A DNA stretch of 64,000 nt from Amphibalanus amphitrite (Eukaryota; Arthropoda; Thecostraca; Balanomorpha; Balanidae), in the NCBI RefSeq assembly GCF_019059575.1, contig NW_024881713.1, positions 186,001 through 250,000 on the forward strand. The letters are read 5' to 3'. The stretch's first letter is position 1; each line of letters begins with the position of its first letter. Positions 1-9,274 of the stretch are shown here, in pieces. The position numbers were made by a program, and so were the translations under genes. The notes below the pieces were generated by a model. It worked only from the letters and a program-made list of their open reading frames with translations. It was not told where the DNA came from and ran no database searches.

Positions 1-2
1 AG

Positions 3-3000
3 CAAACCACCACCGAACCAGCCACCTCTGGAACAACCACCACCGGATCAACCACAACCGATGCAACCACCACCGAACCAACCACTTCTGGAACAACCAG
101 CAGTGAAGCAACCACCATCAAATCAACCACTTCTAGAACAACCACCACCGAACCAACCACCACCGAAACAACCACAACCGAAGTATCCACCACCGAAGTA
201 ACCACCACCGAAGCAACCACTTCTGGGACAACCAGCAGTGAAGCAACCACCATCGAATCAACCACTTCTAGAACAACCACCACCGAACCAACCACCACCG
301 GACCAACCACCACCGAAGCAACTACTTCTGGGACAACCACCACTGGACCAACCACCACCGAACCAAGTACTTCTGGAACAACCACCTCCGAACCAACCAC
401 TTCCGAAACAACCACCAGTATACCAACCACCACCGAAACAAGCACATCTGGAATAACCAGCACCAGATCAACTACCACTCGACCAACCACAACCGAAGCA
501 ACCACCATCAAATCAACGACACCAGGAGCAACAACTGCCGAACCAACCACTTCTGGTACAACCACCACTGAACCAATCACCACCGAACCAACCACTACAG
601 ATTCAACCACAGAACCAACGACTTCTGGAACATCCAGCACAGGACCAACCACCACTGAGGATACCACAACCGAATCAACCACTTCTGGAACAACCAGTAG
701 TGAAGCAACCACCATCGAATCAACCACTTCCAGAACAACCACCACCGAAGCACCTACTTCTGGGACAACCACCACTGGACCAACCACCACTGAACCAATT
801 ACTTCTGGAACAACCAGCAGTGAAGCAACCACCATCGAATCAACCACTTCTAGAACAACCCCCACCGAAGCAACCACTTCTGGGACAACCACCACTGAAC
901 CAAGTTCTTCTGGAACAACCAGCACAGGACCCACCACTGAGCAAACAACCACCGAACCAGCCGCCTCTGGAACAACCACTATTAAACCAATCACCACCGT
1001 ACCAACCACAACCGAAGCAGCCACCACCGAACCAACCACCTCTGGAACAACCACCAGTGAACCAACCACCACTGAAACAACCACTTCTGGAATAACCACC
1101 ACTGGACCAACCACCACCGAACCAAGTACTTCTGGAACAACCAGCACAGGACCCACCACTGAGCAAACGACCACCGAACCAGCCACCTCTGGAACAACCA
1201 CCACGGGACCAACCACAACCGAAGCAACCACCATCAAACCAACCACTTCCGAAACAACCACCAGTAAACCAACCACCACCGAAACAAGCACATCTGGAAC
1301 AACCAGCACCGGACCAACTACCACTGGACCAACCACAACCGAAGCAACCACCACCGAATCAACCACACCTGGAGCAACAACCACCGAACCAACCACTTCT
1401 GGTAAAACCACCACTGAACCAATCACCACCGAACCAACCACTACAGGTTCAACCACAGAACCAACGACTTCTGGAACAGCCAGCACAGGACCAACCACCA
1501 CTGAGGAAACCACAACCGAACCAACCACTTCTGGAACAGCCAGCAGTGAAGCAACCACCATCAAATCAACCACTTCTAGAACAACCACCACCGAACCAAC
1601 CACCACTGAACCAACCACCACCGGACCAGCCACCACCGAGGCAACTACTTCTGGGACAACCACCACTGGACCAACCACCACTGAACCAAGTACTTCTGGA
1701 ACAACCAGCACAGGACCCACCACTGAGCAAACCACCACCGAACCAGCCACCTCTGAAACAACCACCACCGAACCAACCACAACCGAAGCAGCCACCACCG
1801 AACCAACCACTTCCGGAACAACCACCAGTGAACCAACCACCACTGAAACAACCACTTCTGGAACAACTACTGCTGGACCAACCACCACCGAACCAAGTAC
1901 TTCTGGAACAACCAGCACAGTACCCACCACTGAGCAAACGACCACCGAACCAGCCACCTCTGGAACAACCACTATTGAACCAATCACCACCGTACCAACC
2001 ACAACCGAAGCAGCCACCACCGAACCAACCACCTCCGGAACAACCACCAGTGAACCAACCACCACCGAGCCAAGTACTTCTGGAACAACCAGCACAGGAC
2101 CCACCACTGAGCAAACCACCACCGAACCAGCCACCTCTGAAACAACCACCACCGAACCAACCACAACCGAAGCAGCCACCACCGAACCAACCACTTCCGG
2201 AACAACCACCAGTGAACCAACCACCACTGAAACAACCACTTCTGGAACAACTACTGCTGGACCAACCACCACCGAGCCAAGTACTTCTGGAACAACCAGC
2301 ACAGGACCCACCACTGAGCAAACGACCACCGAACCAGCCACCTCTGGAACAACCACCACCGAACCAACCACAACCGAAGCAACCACCACCAAACCAACCA
2401 CTTCCGAAACGACCACCAGTAAACCAACCACCGCCGAAACAAGCACATCTGGAACAACCAGCACCGGACCAACTACCACTGGACCAACCACAACCGAAGC
2501 AACCACCACCGAATCAACCACACCTGGAGCAACAACCACCGAACCAACCACTTCTGGTAAAACCACCACTGAACCAATCACCACCGAACCAACCACTACA
2601 GATACAACCACAGAACCAACGACTTCTGGAACAGCCAGCACAGGACCAACCACCACTGAGGAAACCACATCCGAACCAACCACTTCTGGGTCAGCCAGCA
2701 GTGAAGCAACCACCATCGAATCAACCACTTCTAGAACAACCACCACCGAACCAACCATCACTGAACCAACCACCACCGGACCAACCACCACCGCGGCAAC
2801 TACTTCTGGGACAACCACCACTGGACCAACCACCACTGAACCAAGTACTTCTGGAACAACCAGCACAGGACCCACCACTGAGCAAACCACCACCGAACCA
2901 GCCACCTCTGTAACAACCACCAACGGATCAACCACAACCGAAGCAACCACCACCGAACCAACCACTTCTGGAACAACCAGCAGTGAAGCAACCACCATCG

Positions 3001-3860
3001 AATCAACCAGTTCTAGAACAACCACCACCGAACCAACCACCACCGAAACAACCACAACCGAAGTATCCACCACCGAAATAACCACCACCGAAGCAACCAC
3101 TTCTGGGACAACCACCACTGGACCAACCACCACTGAACCAAGTACTTCTGGAACAACCAGCACAGGACCCACCACTGAGCAAACCACCACCGAACCAGCC
3201 ACCTCTGAAACAACCACCACCGAACCAACCACAACCGAAGCAGCCACCACCGAACCAACCACTTCCGGAACAACCACCAGTGAACCAACCACCACTGAAA
3301 CAACCACTTCTGGAACAACTACTGCTGGACCAACCACCACCGAACCAAGTACTTCTGGAACAACCAGCACAGTACCCACCACTGAGCAAACGACCACCGA
3401 ACCAGCCACCTCTGGAACAACCACTATTGAACCAATCACCACCGTACCAACCACAACCGAAGCAGCCACCACCGAACCAACCACCTCCGGAACAACCACC
3501 AGTGAACCAACCACCACCGAGCCAAGTACTTCTGGAACAACCAGCACAGGACCCACCACTGAGCAAACGACCACCGAACCAGCCACCACTGAAACAACCA
3601 CATCTGGAGCAACCAGCACAGGACCAACTACAACCGAAACAGCCACCACAGAACAAACCACCTCCGAACCAACTACGTCTGGAACAACCAGCACAGGTCC
3701 AGCCACAACCGAAGCAACCACCACCGAACCATCCACCGAACCAACCACTTCTGGAACAAACAGCACAGGACCAACCACCACCGAACCAACCACCACCGAA
3801 TTAACCACTACAGAACCAACCACTGCTGGAAAATCCAGCACAGTACCTAAGACTTCTACT
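3..3860 (+). repeat. Coding minisatellite of the mucin domain
   Basis: Short ACC ACC GAA CCA-type units are grouped into higher-order blocks of several hundred bases. Nearly the same block order recurs around 1620-2330 and 2770-3560, showing segmental duplication inside the coding array. Unit lengths keep the Thr-rich frame, which suggests selection against frameshifts. Confidence 0.85.
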
Positions 3861-4754
3861 GAAGTGACAGCTACCGAAAAAGGTACTTCTGAGGTAACCA
3901 GTACCGACACTACCGAGTCAATGACCATTGCGGCAACCACTACAGAGCAAAGCATTCCCGAAATTACAATAACCAACGCAACAACTGCTCATCCAGCCAC
4001 TACTGCAAACGCCACCACCAATGTGCATTACAATGGGAACAGTTCATTTGGCCACAGTCCACTTCTTCTTTACAAAGCATCATCACTACCTTCTGGCAAT
4101 GATAGCAACTGTAGTTCTGTACAAGAAGAGCTGCCCACTACTCTGGTGGATGCCACCAACGCTCTGGACCTGGTGGCCGCGCAGGAGTTCACTCCGGCTA
4201 CCCTGGCGGCGCTGCAGGAGAGTAACGACGAGCTCGGGTCGGCGCTGCATTGTGCCGACAGGGGCGAGCTCAACAGCCTCACAGGCCCCGAAGTTGCCCA
4301 GCTCACTGACATGGCCGACAGCGCGCGCACGCACGTAGCGCCGGCCGAGGTCGTCATCGACGACATCCTGGACCCCCGGTCTGGCCTGGCGCTGAGCTCT
4401 CCGTTCATGGTGGTGCTGATGACGCTCGGCTGCCTGCTGGTGCTGGGCGCCGTCGTCGCGGTGGCCGTCATCGGCGTGCGCGCCTCGCGCCGGCCGGGAG
4501 CGCCGGCGGCCCGGCGGCCGCGGCCGGCCCGCTCCCCGGTCGGTGGCCGGGATAACGCGGCGTTCGGCGACCTGGAGCTGGCCGAGCGGCCGCTGGGCGG
4601 CTGGCCGCCGGCCGAGCGGCGCGGCGCCGCCACCTCGCGCCCCGTGGCCCGCCGCTGGCTGGAGCCCATCGCCGAGGCGCAGAATTTCCGCGTGCGCCGG
4701 TACCCGGCCTTCAGCCAGGGACAGCTGATCCCACGCGCCTACCTGAGCGACTAG
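3..4754 (+). CDS. Mucin-like type I transmembrane protein, 3' part (5' end outside window)
   Basis: One reading frame stays open from base 3 to the TAG at 4752-4754, giving about 1,583 residues with no in-frame stop. Most of it (3-4020) is a Thr/Ser/Pro/Glu/Gly domain of short repeats such as TTTEPTTSGTTS, typical of densely O-glycosylated mucin stalks. Then comes a less repetitive stem (about 4020-4400) with N-glycosylation sequons and two cysteines, a hydrophobic helix (about 4402-4476, containing FMVVLMTLGCLLVLGAVV), a stop-transfer Arg cluster and an Ala/Arg/Pro-rich tail of about 90 residues ending in AYLSD. The protein should sit in the plasma membrane with the mucin part outside. GC content jumps after 4140, where unique sequence replaces repeats. 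Longer uninterrupted frames exist in other registers of the repeat (Gln/Pro-rich), but only this one runs into the membrane helix. The start codon and signal peptide lie left of the window. The exact family is not recognisable because such repeats carry little homology. Confidence 0.82.
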   Translation, partial: QTTTEPATSGTTTTGSTTTDATTTEPTTSGTTSSEATTIKSTTSRTTTTEPTTTETTTTEVSTTEVTTTEATTSGTTSSEATTIESTTSRTTTTEPTTTGPTTTEATTSGTTTTGPTTTEPSTSGTTTSEPTTSETTTSIPTTTETSTSGITSTRSTTTRPTTTEATTIKSTTPGATTAEPTTSGTTTTEPITTEPTTTDSTTEPTTSGTSSTGPTTTEDTTTESTTSGTTSSEATTIESTTSRTTTTEAPTSGTTTTGPTTTEPITSGTTSSEATTIESTTSRTTPTEATTSGTTTTEPSSSGTTSTGPTTEQTTTEPAASGTTTIKPITTVPTTTEAATTEPTTSGTTTSEPTTTETTTSGITTTGPTTTEPSTSGTTSTGPTTEQTTTEPATSGTTTTGPTTTEATTIKPTTSETTTSKPTTTETSTSGTTSTGPTTTGPTTTEATTTESTTPGATTTEPTTSGKTTTEPITTEPTTTGSTTEPTTSGTASTGPTTTEETTTEPTTSGTASSEATTIKSTTSRTTTTEPTTTEPTTTGPATTEATTSGTTTTGPTTTEPSTSGTTSTGPTTEQTTTEPATSETTTTEPTTTEAATTEPTTSGTTTSEPTTTETTTSGTTTAGPTTTEPSTSGTTSTVPTTEQTTTEPATSGTTTIEPITTVPTTTEAATTEPTTSGTTTSEPTTTEPSTSGTTSTGPTTEQTTTEPATSETTTTEPTTTEAATTEPTTSGTTTSEPTTTETTTSGTTTAGPTTTEPSTSGTTSTGPTTEQTTTEPATSGTTTTEPTTTEATTTKPTTSETTTSKPTTAETSTSGTTSTGPTTTGPTTTEATTTESTTPGATTTEPTTSGKTTTEPITTEPTTTDTTTEPTTSGTASTGPTTTEETTSEPTTSGSASSEATTIESTTSRTTTTEPTITEPTTTGPTTTAATTSGTTTTGPTTTEPSTSGTTSTGPTTEQTTTEPATSVTTTNGSTTTEATTTEPTTSGTTSSEATTIESTSSRTTTTEPTTTETTTTEVSTTEITTTEATTSGTTTTGPTTTEPSTSGTTSTGPTTEQTTTEPATSETTTTEPTTTEAATTEPTTSGTTTSEPTTTETTTSGTTTAGPTTTEPSTSGTTSTVPTTEQTTTEPATSGTTTIEPITTVPTTTEAATTEPTTSGTTTSEPTTTEPSTSGTTSTGPTTEQTTTEPATTETTTSGATSTGPTTTETATTEQTTSEPTTSGTTSTGPATTEATTTEPSTEPTTSGTNSTGPTTTEPTTTELTTTEPTTAGKSSTVPKTSTEVTATEKGTSEVTSTDTTESMTIAATTTEQSIPEITITNATTAHPATTANATTNVHYNGNSSFGHSPLLLYKASSLPSGNDSNCSSVQEELPTTLVDATNALDLVAAQEFTPATLAALQESNDELGSALHCADRGELNSLTGPEVAQLTDMADSARTHVAPAEVVIDDILDPRSGLALSSPFMVVLMTLGCLLVLGAVVAVAVIGVRASRRPGAPAARRPRPARSPVGGRDNAAFGDLELAERPLGGWPPAERRGAATSRPVARRWLEPIAEAQNFRVRRYPAFSQGQLIPRAYLSD

Positions 4755-5437
4755 TCGACCCATGTGGGGTGAGCGACCCACGCTATAAGCAACTGGTATA
4801 ATATAATATATTACAGAATATGTAGTTGTTTTTTTTTTCATTGATGCTCAATTTTAGAAGTTTTAAGGTTTTGTTTTTCGTGCTAATATGTCAGGCGGAT
4901 TTATGTTTATATTTGTTGTATCAATGGCAACTATGTGGCCTTACAAGTGAAAAGGCTCACACAGCTGGACACGAGCACATACACATACACATTCACACAC
5001 GCACACATTCACCTATTCGTGCGCGTATTTTGTGTTTAGTTAGGTACTCCGTTGTTGTATTGTTATGTTATGTAGGCATGTAAATTTTCATTTGGTTTTG
5101 TTTTCTCAAAATATCCTAAATTTGTAAATATATTGTTGATGGTGATCAGAAACACAAATGTGTTTTTTTTTTTTGCATCCAGCGAGAAATGCATTTTGCA
5201 GAAGGAAATGCTAACCGTGTGATTGATTTTTCGATATAATATTGAGAATATGACATGTATTTACAGGTGATGATTGTTAGAGTGTTATGACATGCTTTTC
5301 CTCATATTAAATACATTATTAACCCTCACATGTACTGGCGTTTTCCCGGCAACTAACTTGTATGTGTGTGTGTGGGGGGGGGGGGGGTATCCGCTGCACC
5401 CCCAGCTGTTGGACGCTGATCGAGCTGGATCTTGTTT
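4755..5437 (+). other. 3' flank of mucin-like gene
   Basis: This AT-rich stretch follows the stop codon and presumably holds the 3' UTR. No clear AATAAA signal was seen close to the stop. It contains a CA-rich microsatellite near 4975-5010 and a run of about 14 G near 5374-5387. No gene is recognised. Confidence 0.4.
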
Positions 5438-5482
5438 ATTCACTTTCGATGATAAAACAAAAGCAAATATTCTAAACAGCCA

Positions 5483-5512
5483 GACGTTTCGGCCTCAGGG
5501 TGCCTTCGTCAG
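5483..5512 (-). ncRNA. Hammerhead-ribozyme-like core in Penelope tail
   Basis: On the minus strand CTGACGA is followed by a GGC/GCC stem with an 8-base loop, then GAAAC and GTC. This is the conserved order of a type I hammerhead core, and such minimal hammerheads are known from the terminal repeats of Penelope-like elements. Helix III would be extremely short. Catalysis is inferred. Confidence 0.6.
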
Positions 5513-5866
5513 TGACAATACCGAGATACTAATACATTAATAAATTATCAATATAATCTTTTACACTTTCAAAATACGCATGACCTGGACATTTTTCAAC
5601 CATATTCTGCACATGAGACTCGAGATTATAAAAACTTGATAAAAACTAAATATACATTTTTGACACGTTCAACTTTTAAAGCATGACCTTTCGATAAGAT
5701 CATAATTGATATGCTACACTTCTTTTTCTCTTATACAAACATACACAGCACAATTGTCGGGCATAACTGTTATCAGATGTCGTTCAGTCGTATTCTTCCT
5801 TTCGAGATTCATTCTTAAATGTTTCTTTTTTTCTTTTTCCTTTTCTTCTCCTTTTCGTTTTCCTTT

Positions 5867-6238
5867 CTACGTTTTCTTAGTTTTCTTTAACGCCATTTTG
5901 GCTCCGGATTTTGCCCATGTAAAGAAGCCCGGCTTCTCATTCACTGTGTTTTCCAAAGAGATGTGAGCTGCTTCCAAAGCCTTTCGTATTGATTTGGACA
6001 TTCCTTTTTCTATGACCTCAGCCTGGTTCCAGTTCGGTAAAGTTTCACATGTTTCGATGTGGTGTAAGACCATTGCATTTGAACGATTGTGATTTCTTAC
6101 GTCGCGCTTATGTTCTTTGAGTCTTGTTTCTAAACCTCTTCCAGTTTCTCCTATGTACGACTTATTGCAAGCTCCCGAGCAGGGAATTTTGTACACTACA
6201 CTTTCTTCATTTGTTATTTCACGTTTTCGTCGAGTCAA
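5867..6238 (-). pseudogene. GIY-YIG endonuclease domain of Penelope-like element (fragment)
   Basis: The 123-residue translation shows IPC-x3-C followed by KSYIGETGRGLETRLKEH, the signature of the endonuclease fused to reverse transcriptase in Penelope-like elements. Further on are the NW-x-x-AEVIEKG segment and a basic C terminus. In an intact element it would nick target DNA for target-primed reverse transcription. Here there is no polymerase upstream on the same strand, because the copy ends at the inversion point near 6285, so it is a dead fragment. It differs from the plus-strand copy by a few substitutions and one extra residue (HHIE against RIE). Confidence 0.85.
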
Positions 6239-6309
6239 ATTCGCAATTTTTCTACCAGAGACTACTGCTACGTTCGATCCGATGCACGAACGAAAAACTA
6301 CGAAACCTC

Positions 6310-7405
6310 AATCAGGTGGAAGAGAAAATTCAATTTACGATCGAACGAGAAAACGACAGAAAAATACCTTTTCTGGACACACTCATAATGAGATGTGGAA
6401 GTGGGGTAAAATTTTCAGTGTACCGCAAACCAACGAACAAGGAAGATTACGTACACTATTTATCGGGTCATAGTGAGCGCATAAAAAGTGGTATAGTGAT
6501 TGGATTTTTCTTACGAGCTTTCCGGATTTGCAGTGACGACTTTCTAACAGAAGAGACTAGACATACCGTAAAGTGGGGCTATTTGAGACAGTGGGGCTAT
6601 TTGAGACAGTATTTAAAATCGTTATAAAATGAAGATCGTTTGATTTTTGTGTGATATTTTTGCTCAGGGAGGTGTGGAATCGAGCAGTAAATCGCCTGAG
6701 CAAAAAATTAAGCATAAATTTTAAGTGGTTTTTATTTTATAGTAATTTTAAATACTGTCTCAAATAGCCCCACTGTCTCAAATAGCCCCACCTTACGGTA
6801 TCTTTGATACGTTTGAAAAGTTACAGTATCCAAAAGGCTTCATTATTAGGGCAAAAAAGAAAGCAGAAGAAATATGGAAACGAAGTGCGGAAGAAAAGAA
6901 AAAACGAAAACAAGAAGAAAAGAAATGAGGACGATTTATATCTATACCTCACTCGAAACATGCCGACTCGATATCGAACCAGCTTCGTGACATCGGAGCG
7001 AACGTAGCAGTAGTCTCTGGTAGAAAAATTGCGAATTTGACTCGACGAAAACGTGAAATAACAAATGAAGAAAGTGTAGTGTACAAAATTCCCTGCTCGG
7101 GAGCTTGCAATAAGTCGTACATAGGAGCAACTGGAAGAGGTTTAGAAACAAGACTCAAAGAACACAAGCGCGACGTAAGAAATCACAATCGTTCAAATGC
7201 AATGGTCTTACGCATCGAAACATGTGAAACTTTACCGAACTGGAACCAGGCTGAGGTCATAGAAAAAGGAATGTCCAAATCAATACGAAAGGCTTTGGAA
7301 GCAGCTCACATCTCTTTGGAAAACACAGTGAATGAGAAGCCGGGCTTCTTTACATGGGCAAAATCCGGAGCCAAAATGGTGTTAAAGAAAACTAAGAAAA
7401 CGTAG
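6310..7405 (+). pseudogene. Penelope-like reverse transcriptase / GIY-YIG endonuclease, degraded
   Basis: Bases 6310-6563 encode KIPFLDTLIMR and FSVYRKPTNKEDYVH, matching the last polymerase motifs and thumb of Penelope-like reverse transcriptases. After the MITE the frame resumes at 6801 with a Lys/Glu-rich linker that reaches a stop near 6926. Another frame then leads into the endonuclease (about 6953-7402; KSYIGATGRGLETRLKEH). The catalytic palm motifs are missing, so the copy is 5' truncated, and at least one frameshift or stop separates polymerase and nuclease. It would not encode an active enzyme. Confidence 0.82.
6566..6798. mobile_element. 233-bp MITE with long terminal inverted repeats, TA target
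   Basis: Inverted repeats of at least 50 bp start with CCGTAA and contain GTGGGGCTATTTGAGACAG twice in tandem at each end. TA flanks both sides (6564-6565 and 6799-6800), as expected for Tc1/mariner-type insertion. There is no coding capacity. Confidence 0.88.
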
Positions 7406-7934
7406 AAAGGAAAACGAAAAGGAGAAGAAAATGAAGAAGAAAAAAAAGAAACATTTAACCCGCGCCCGGCTGGGGGTCCTGGATTTCCACGCCCTGCTGG
7501 GGGGGGGGGGGGTGTTTGAACACCCCCCCTTGTAACTCGGCTCCTGGGCCACGTAGCGATACGCGGAAGGCGGCGTTCGAAAGAGCGTCAAAATTAATGA
7601 CGAAATCACTTCGGTCAATTTTTTGGTCAGGTCAAAGGTCAGGTCACCAGAGGTCATTGAAGGCAAAATTTCGCCGATTTCCAGGTCGAATGTCGAAAAT
7701 TCCCAAGAAGCCAACGCATAACTCGAGAACCAATAGAGCTACAGCGCCGCGGAAAAGCGCATTCGATAGCTCTATTAAAGCCCTTTCTGAGTAATTCTCT
7801 CAGATTTGACCTAACGTCAACGGTTTTGCCTGCAGGAGGCAAAAACTGCAAAAATAGCCGATTTTTTCGGAAACAGTTTTTCTGCAATAACTTTTGACCC
7901 AAGCCTTGTACGAGCTTACTTTTACCGGCAATGT

Positions 7935-8080
7935 GTTCCTCTCGTCAAGACGCATCGAATGAACTATAAGTTGACCTTGAAAGGTCAACTTGAAAATTTG
8001 ACCTCAGGTCAAGGTCATGACCTGACCGGAAAGGGTCATGTTGCATATCATTCGATCCGTATCGTCGAGCTGAACACATC
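7935..8080. promoter_or_regulatory. Palindromic core with nuclear-receptor-type half-sites (copy A)
   Basis: An imperfect inverted repeat (CGTCAAGACGCATCGAATGA on the left; CATTCGAT-x-CGT-x-TCGTCGAG on the right) encloses a cluster of TGACCT/AGGTCA, including AGGTCATGACCT and the extended form TCAAGGTCA. The same arrangement recurs in other copies in this window. Binding by nuclear receptors is inference. Confidence 0.55.
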
Positions 8081-8555
8081 TAAGGCGTTTTCATCGCTCT
8101 AGTATGCCTCTATCAAAAGTTATTTGCGAAAAACTGTGAGATACCATTCGTGACCTAAGATGACCTCAGGGCATAAACAAGGGTCACGGACACCATTTTC
8201 ATGTTCAGTGTGTCTAAATCACTTGTAATTCGGTGTTTGGGAGTGTTTATAATGTCTTTTGTCCAAAAGAGGCGCATTTCAATTTTCTCCCATTGACTTA
8301 TAATGGGGAGGTCGCAAAATTGACCTGACCTTAGGTCATCGATATCAAAATTCTGAGATATACATTTTGTACATGCTATTGCTCTTAGCAATCGCTGAAA
8401 GTTTCAAAGTGATCGGTCACTCGGTGTAGCTATGACAGACATTGAAACTTTTTATGAGGTGAGGTCACTTCAAGTGACCTGGTGACCTGACCTTGAATGA
8501 CCTTGGTCTGAAATTTTCACAACATGTGTAGAATTGATGTATGATAAGGTGTACC

Positions 8556-8586
8556 AAAAACGGCGGCGCTCCGCGCCGCCGTTTTT
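8556..8586. repeat. GC-rich hairpin near right end of copy A
   Basis: A 14-bp perfect stem (AAAAACGGCGGCGC against its complement) closes a TCC loop. Equivalent hairpins lie near one end of the elements at 13669, 16450, 32081 and 33340. Confidence 0.8.
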
Positions 8587-8949
8587 GAGATATTCGCGAA
8601 AAACCACAAGGGGGGGGTGTTCAAACACCCCCCCCCAGCAGGGCGCGGGTTAAGAATGAATCTCGAAAGGAAGAATGCGACTGAACGACATCTGATAACA
8701 GTTATGCCCGACAATTGTGCTGTGTATCTTTGTATAAGAGAAAAAGAAGTGTAGCATATCAATTATCATCTTATCGAAAGGTCATGGTTTAAAAGTTAAA
8801 CGTGTCAAAAATGTATATTTAGTTTTTTATAATCTCGAGTCTCATGTGCAGAATATGGTTGAAAAATGTCCAGGTCATGCGTATTTTGAAAGTGTAAAAG
8901 ATTAGGTATATTGATAATTTATTAATGTATTAGTATCTCGGTATTGTCA

Positions 8950-8979
8950 CTGACGAAGGCACCCTGAGGCCGAAACGTC
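8950..8979 (+). ncRNA. Hammerhead-ribozyme-like core in Penelope tail
   Basis: CTGACGA (8950-8956), a GGC/GCC stem, GAAA (8972-8975) and CGTC follow in order on the sense strand of the element, downstream of the endonuclease. The core is identical to that at 5483-5512. Self-cleavage is inferred from the motif alone. Confidence 0.6.
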
Positions 8980-9029
8980 TGGCTATTTAGAATATTTGCT
9001 TTTTTGTTATCATCGAAAGTGAATAAATA

Positions 9030-9274
9030 TCGCAATGTCTGACACGATACATACAGAGCTGGATCTTCGCGGAAAAAATGAGCGTGCTGCCCGTGACGAG
9101 CGAAAGCCGATGATACCATACTGTAAGCTCTTAGGTCATCGTTTGACCTCCCAGGTCTGGTCAATGATTTTAAAGTTGGAAAAATCAGGAACCGTTAAAA
9201 CTCCTCAAACCGCGCCGGGCCGGTGCTCAGCGCCAACCGCGCGTGGCCGGGGGTCTTTCGGAACATCCCCTTAC
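9030..9274. mobile_element. Fragment related to the CCCTCGCCGG family
   Basis: The stretch with GAGCTGGATCTTCGCGGAAAA and CCGATGATACC resembles 37800-37930 and 47700-47790, which belong to the family seen at 37726 and 50303. It is short, has no clear ends, and holds no gene. Confidence 0.45.

Larger units (their letters stand above)
5438..6285 (-). mobile_element. Penelope-like element, inverted partial copy
   Basis: This segment is the reverse complement of sequence found on the plus strand from about 6990 to 7455 and again from 8650 to 9025. It carries the GIY-YIG endonuclease end and 3' non-coding tail of a Penelope-like retroelement. It meets the plus-strand copy head to head near 6285. 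Penelope elements are known to leave partial inverted copies joined to the main copy. It lacks the 1.2-kb insertion present in the plus copy and so serves as an empty-site reference. Confidence 0.8.
7459..8649. mobile_element. TTAA-flanked non-autonomous element, family 1, copy A
   Basis: The 1,191-bp element is bounded by TTAA at 7455-7458 and 8650-8653. It starts CCCGCGCC and ends GGCGCGGG. Subterminal G-run / GTGTTYGAACAC / C-run palindromes lie at both ends, a GC-rich hairpin at 8556-8586, and many AGGTCA/TGACCT hexamers inside. There is no long open reading frame. TTAA plus CCC termini recall piggyBac-type elements, but no transposase is present. The empty site is preserved in the inverted Penelope copy near 5815. 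Confidence 0.85.
6286..9025 (+). mobile_element. Penelope-like element, main copy with two insertions
   Basis: The plus-strand copy runs from a reverse-transcriptase fragment through GIY-YIG endonuclease to the 3' tail with a hammerhead-like motif. It is 5' truncated and joined to an inverted partial copy at about 6285. It is interrupted by a MITE at 6566-6798 and by a TTAA-flanked element at 7459-8649. The outer end at 9025 mirrors the left outer end near 5438. Confidence 0.82.

Noticed and set aside
1546-2913. 455-residue Gln/Pro-rich open frame
   Set aside because: It is another register of the Thr-rich mucin repeat, ends inside the array and never reaches the unique C-terminal part.
4086-4841. 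Long minus-strand frames opposite the mucin C terminus
   Set aside because: They are antisense shadows of GC-rich coding sequence, with no domain or splice context.
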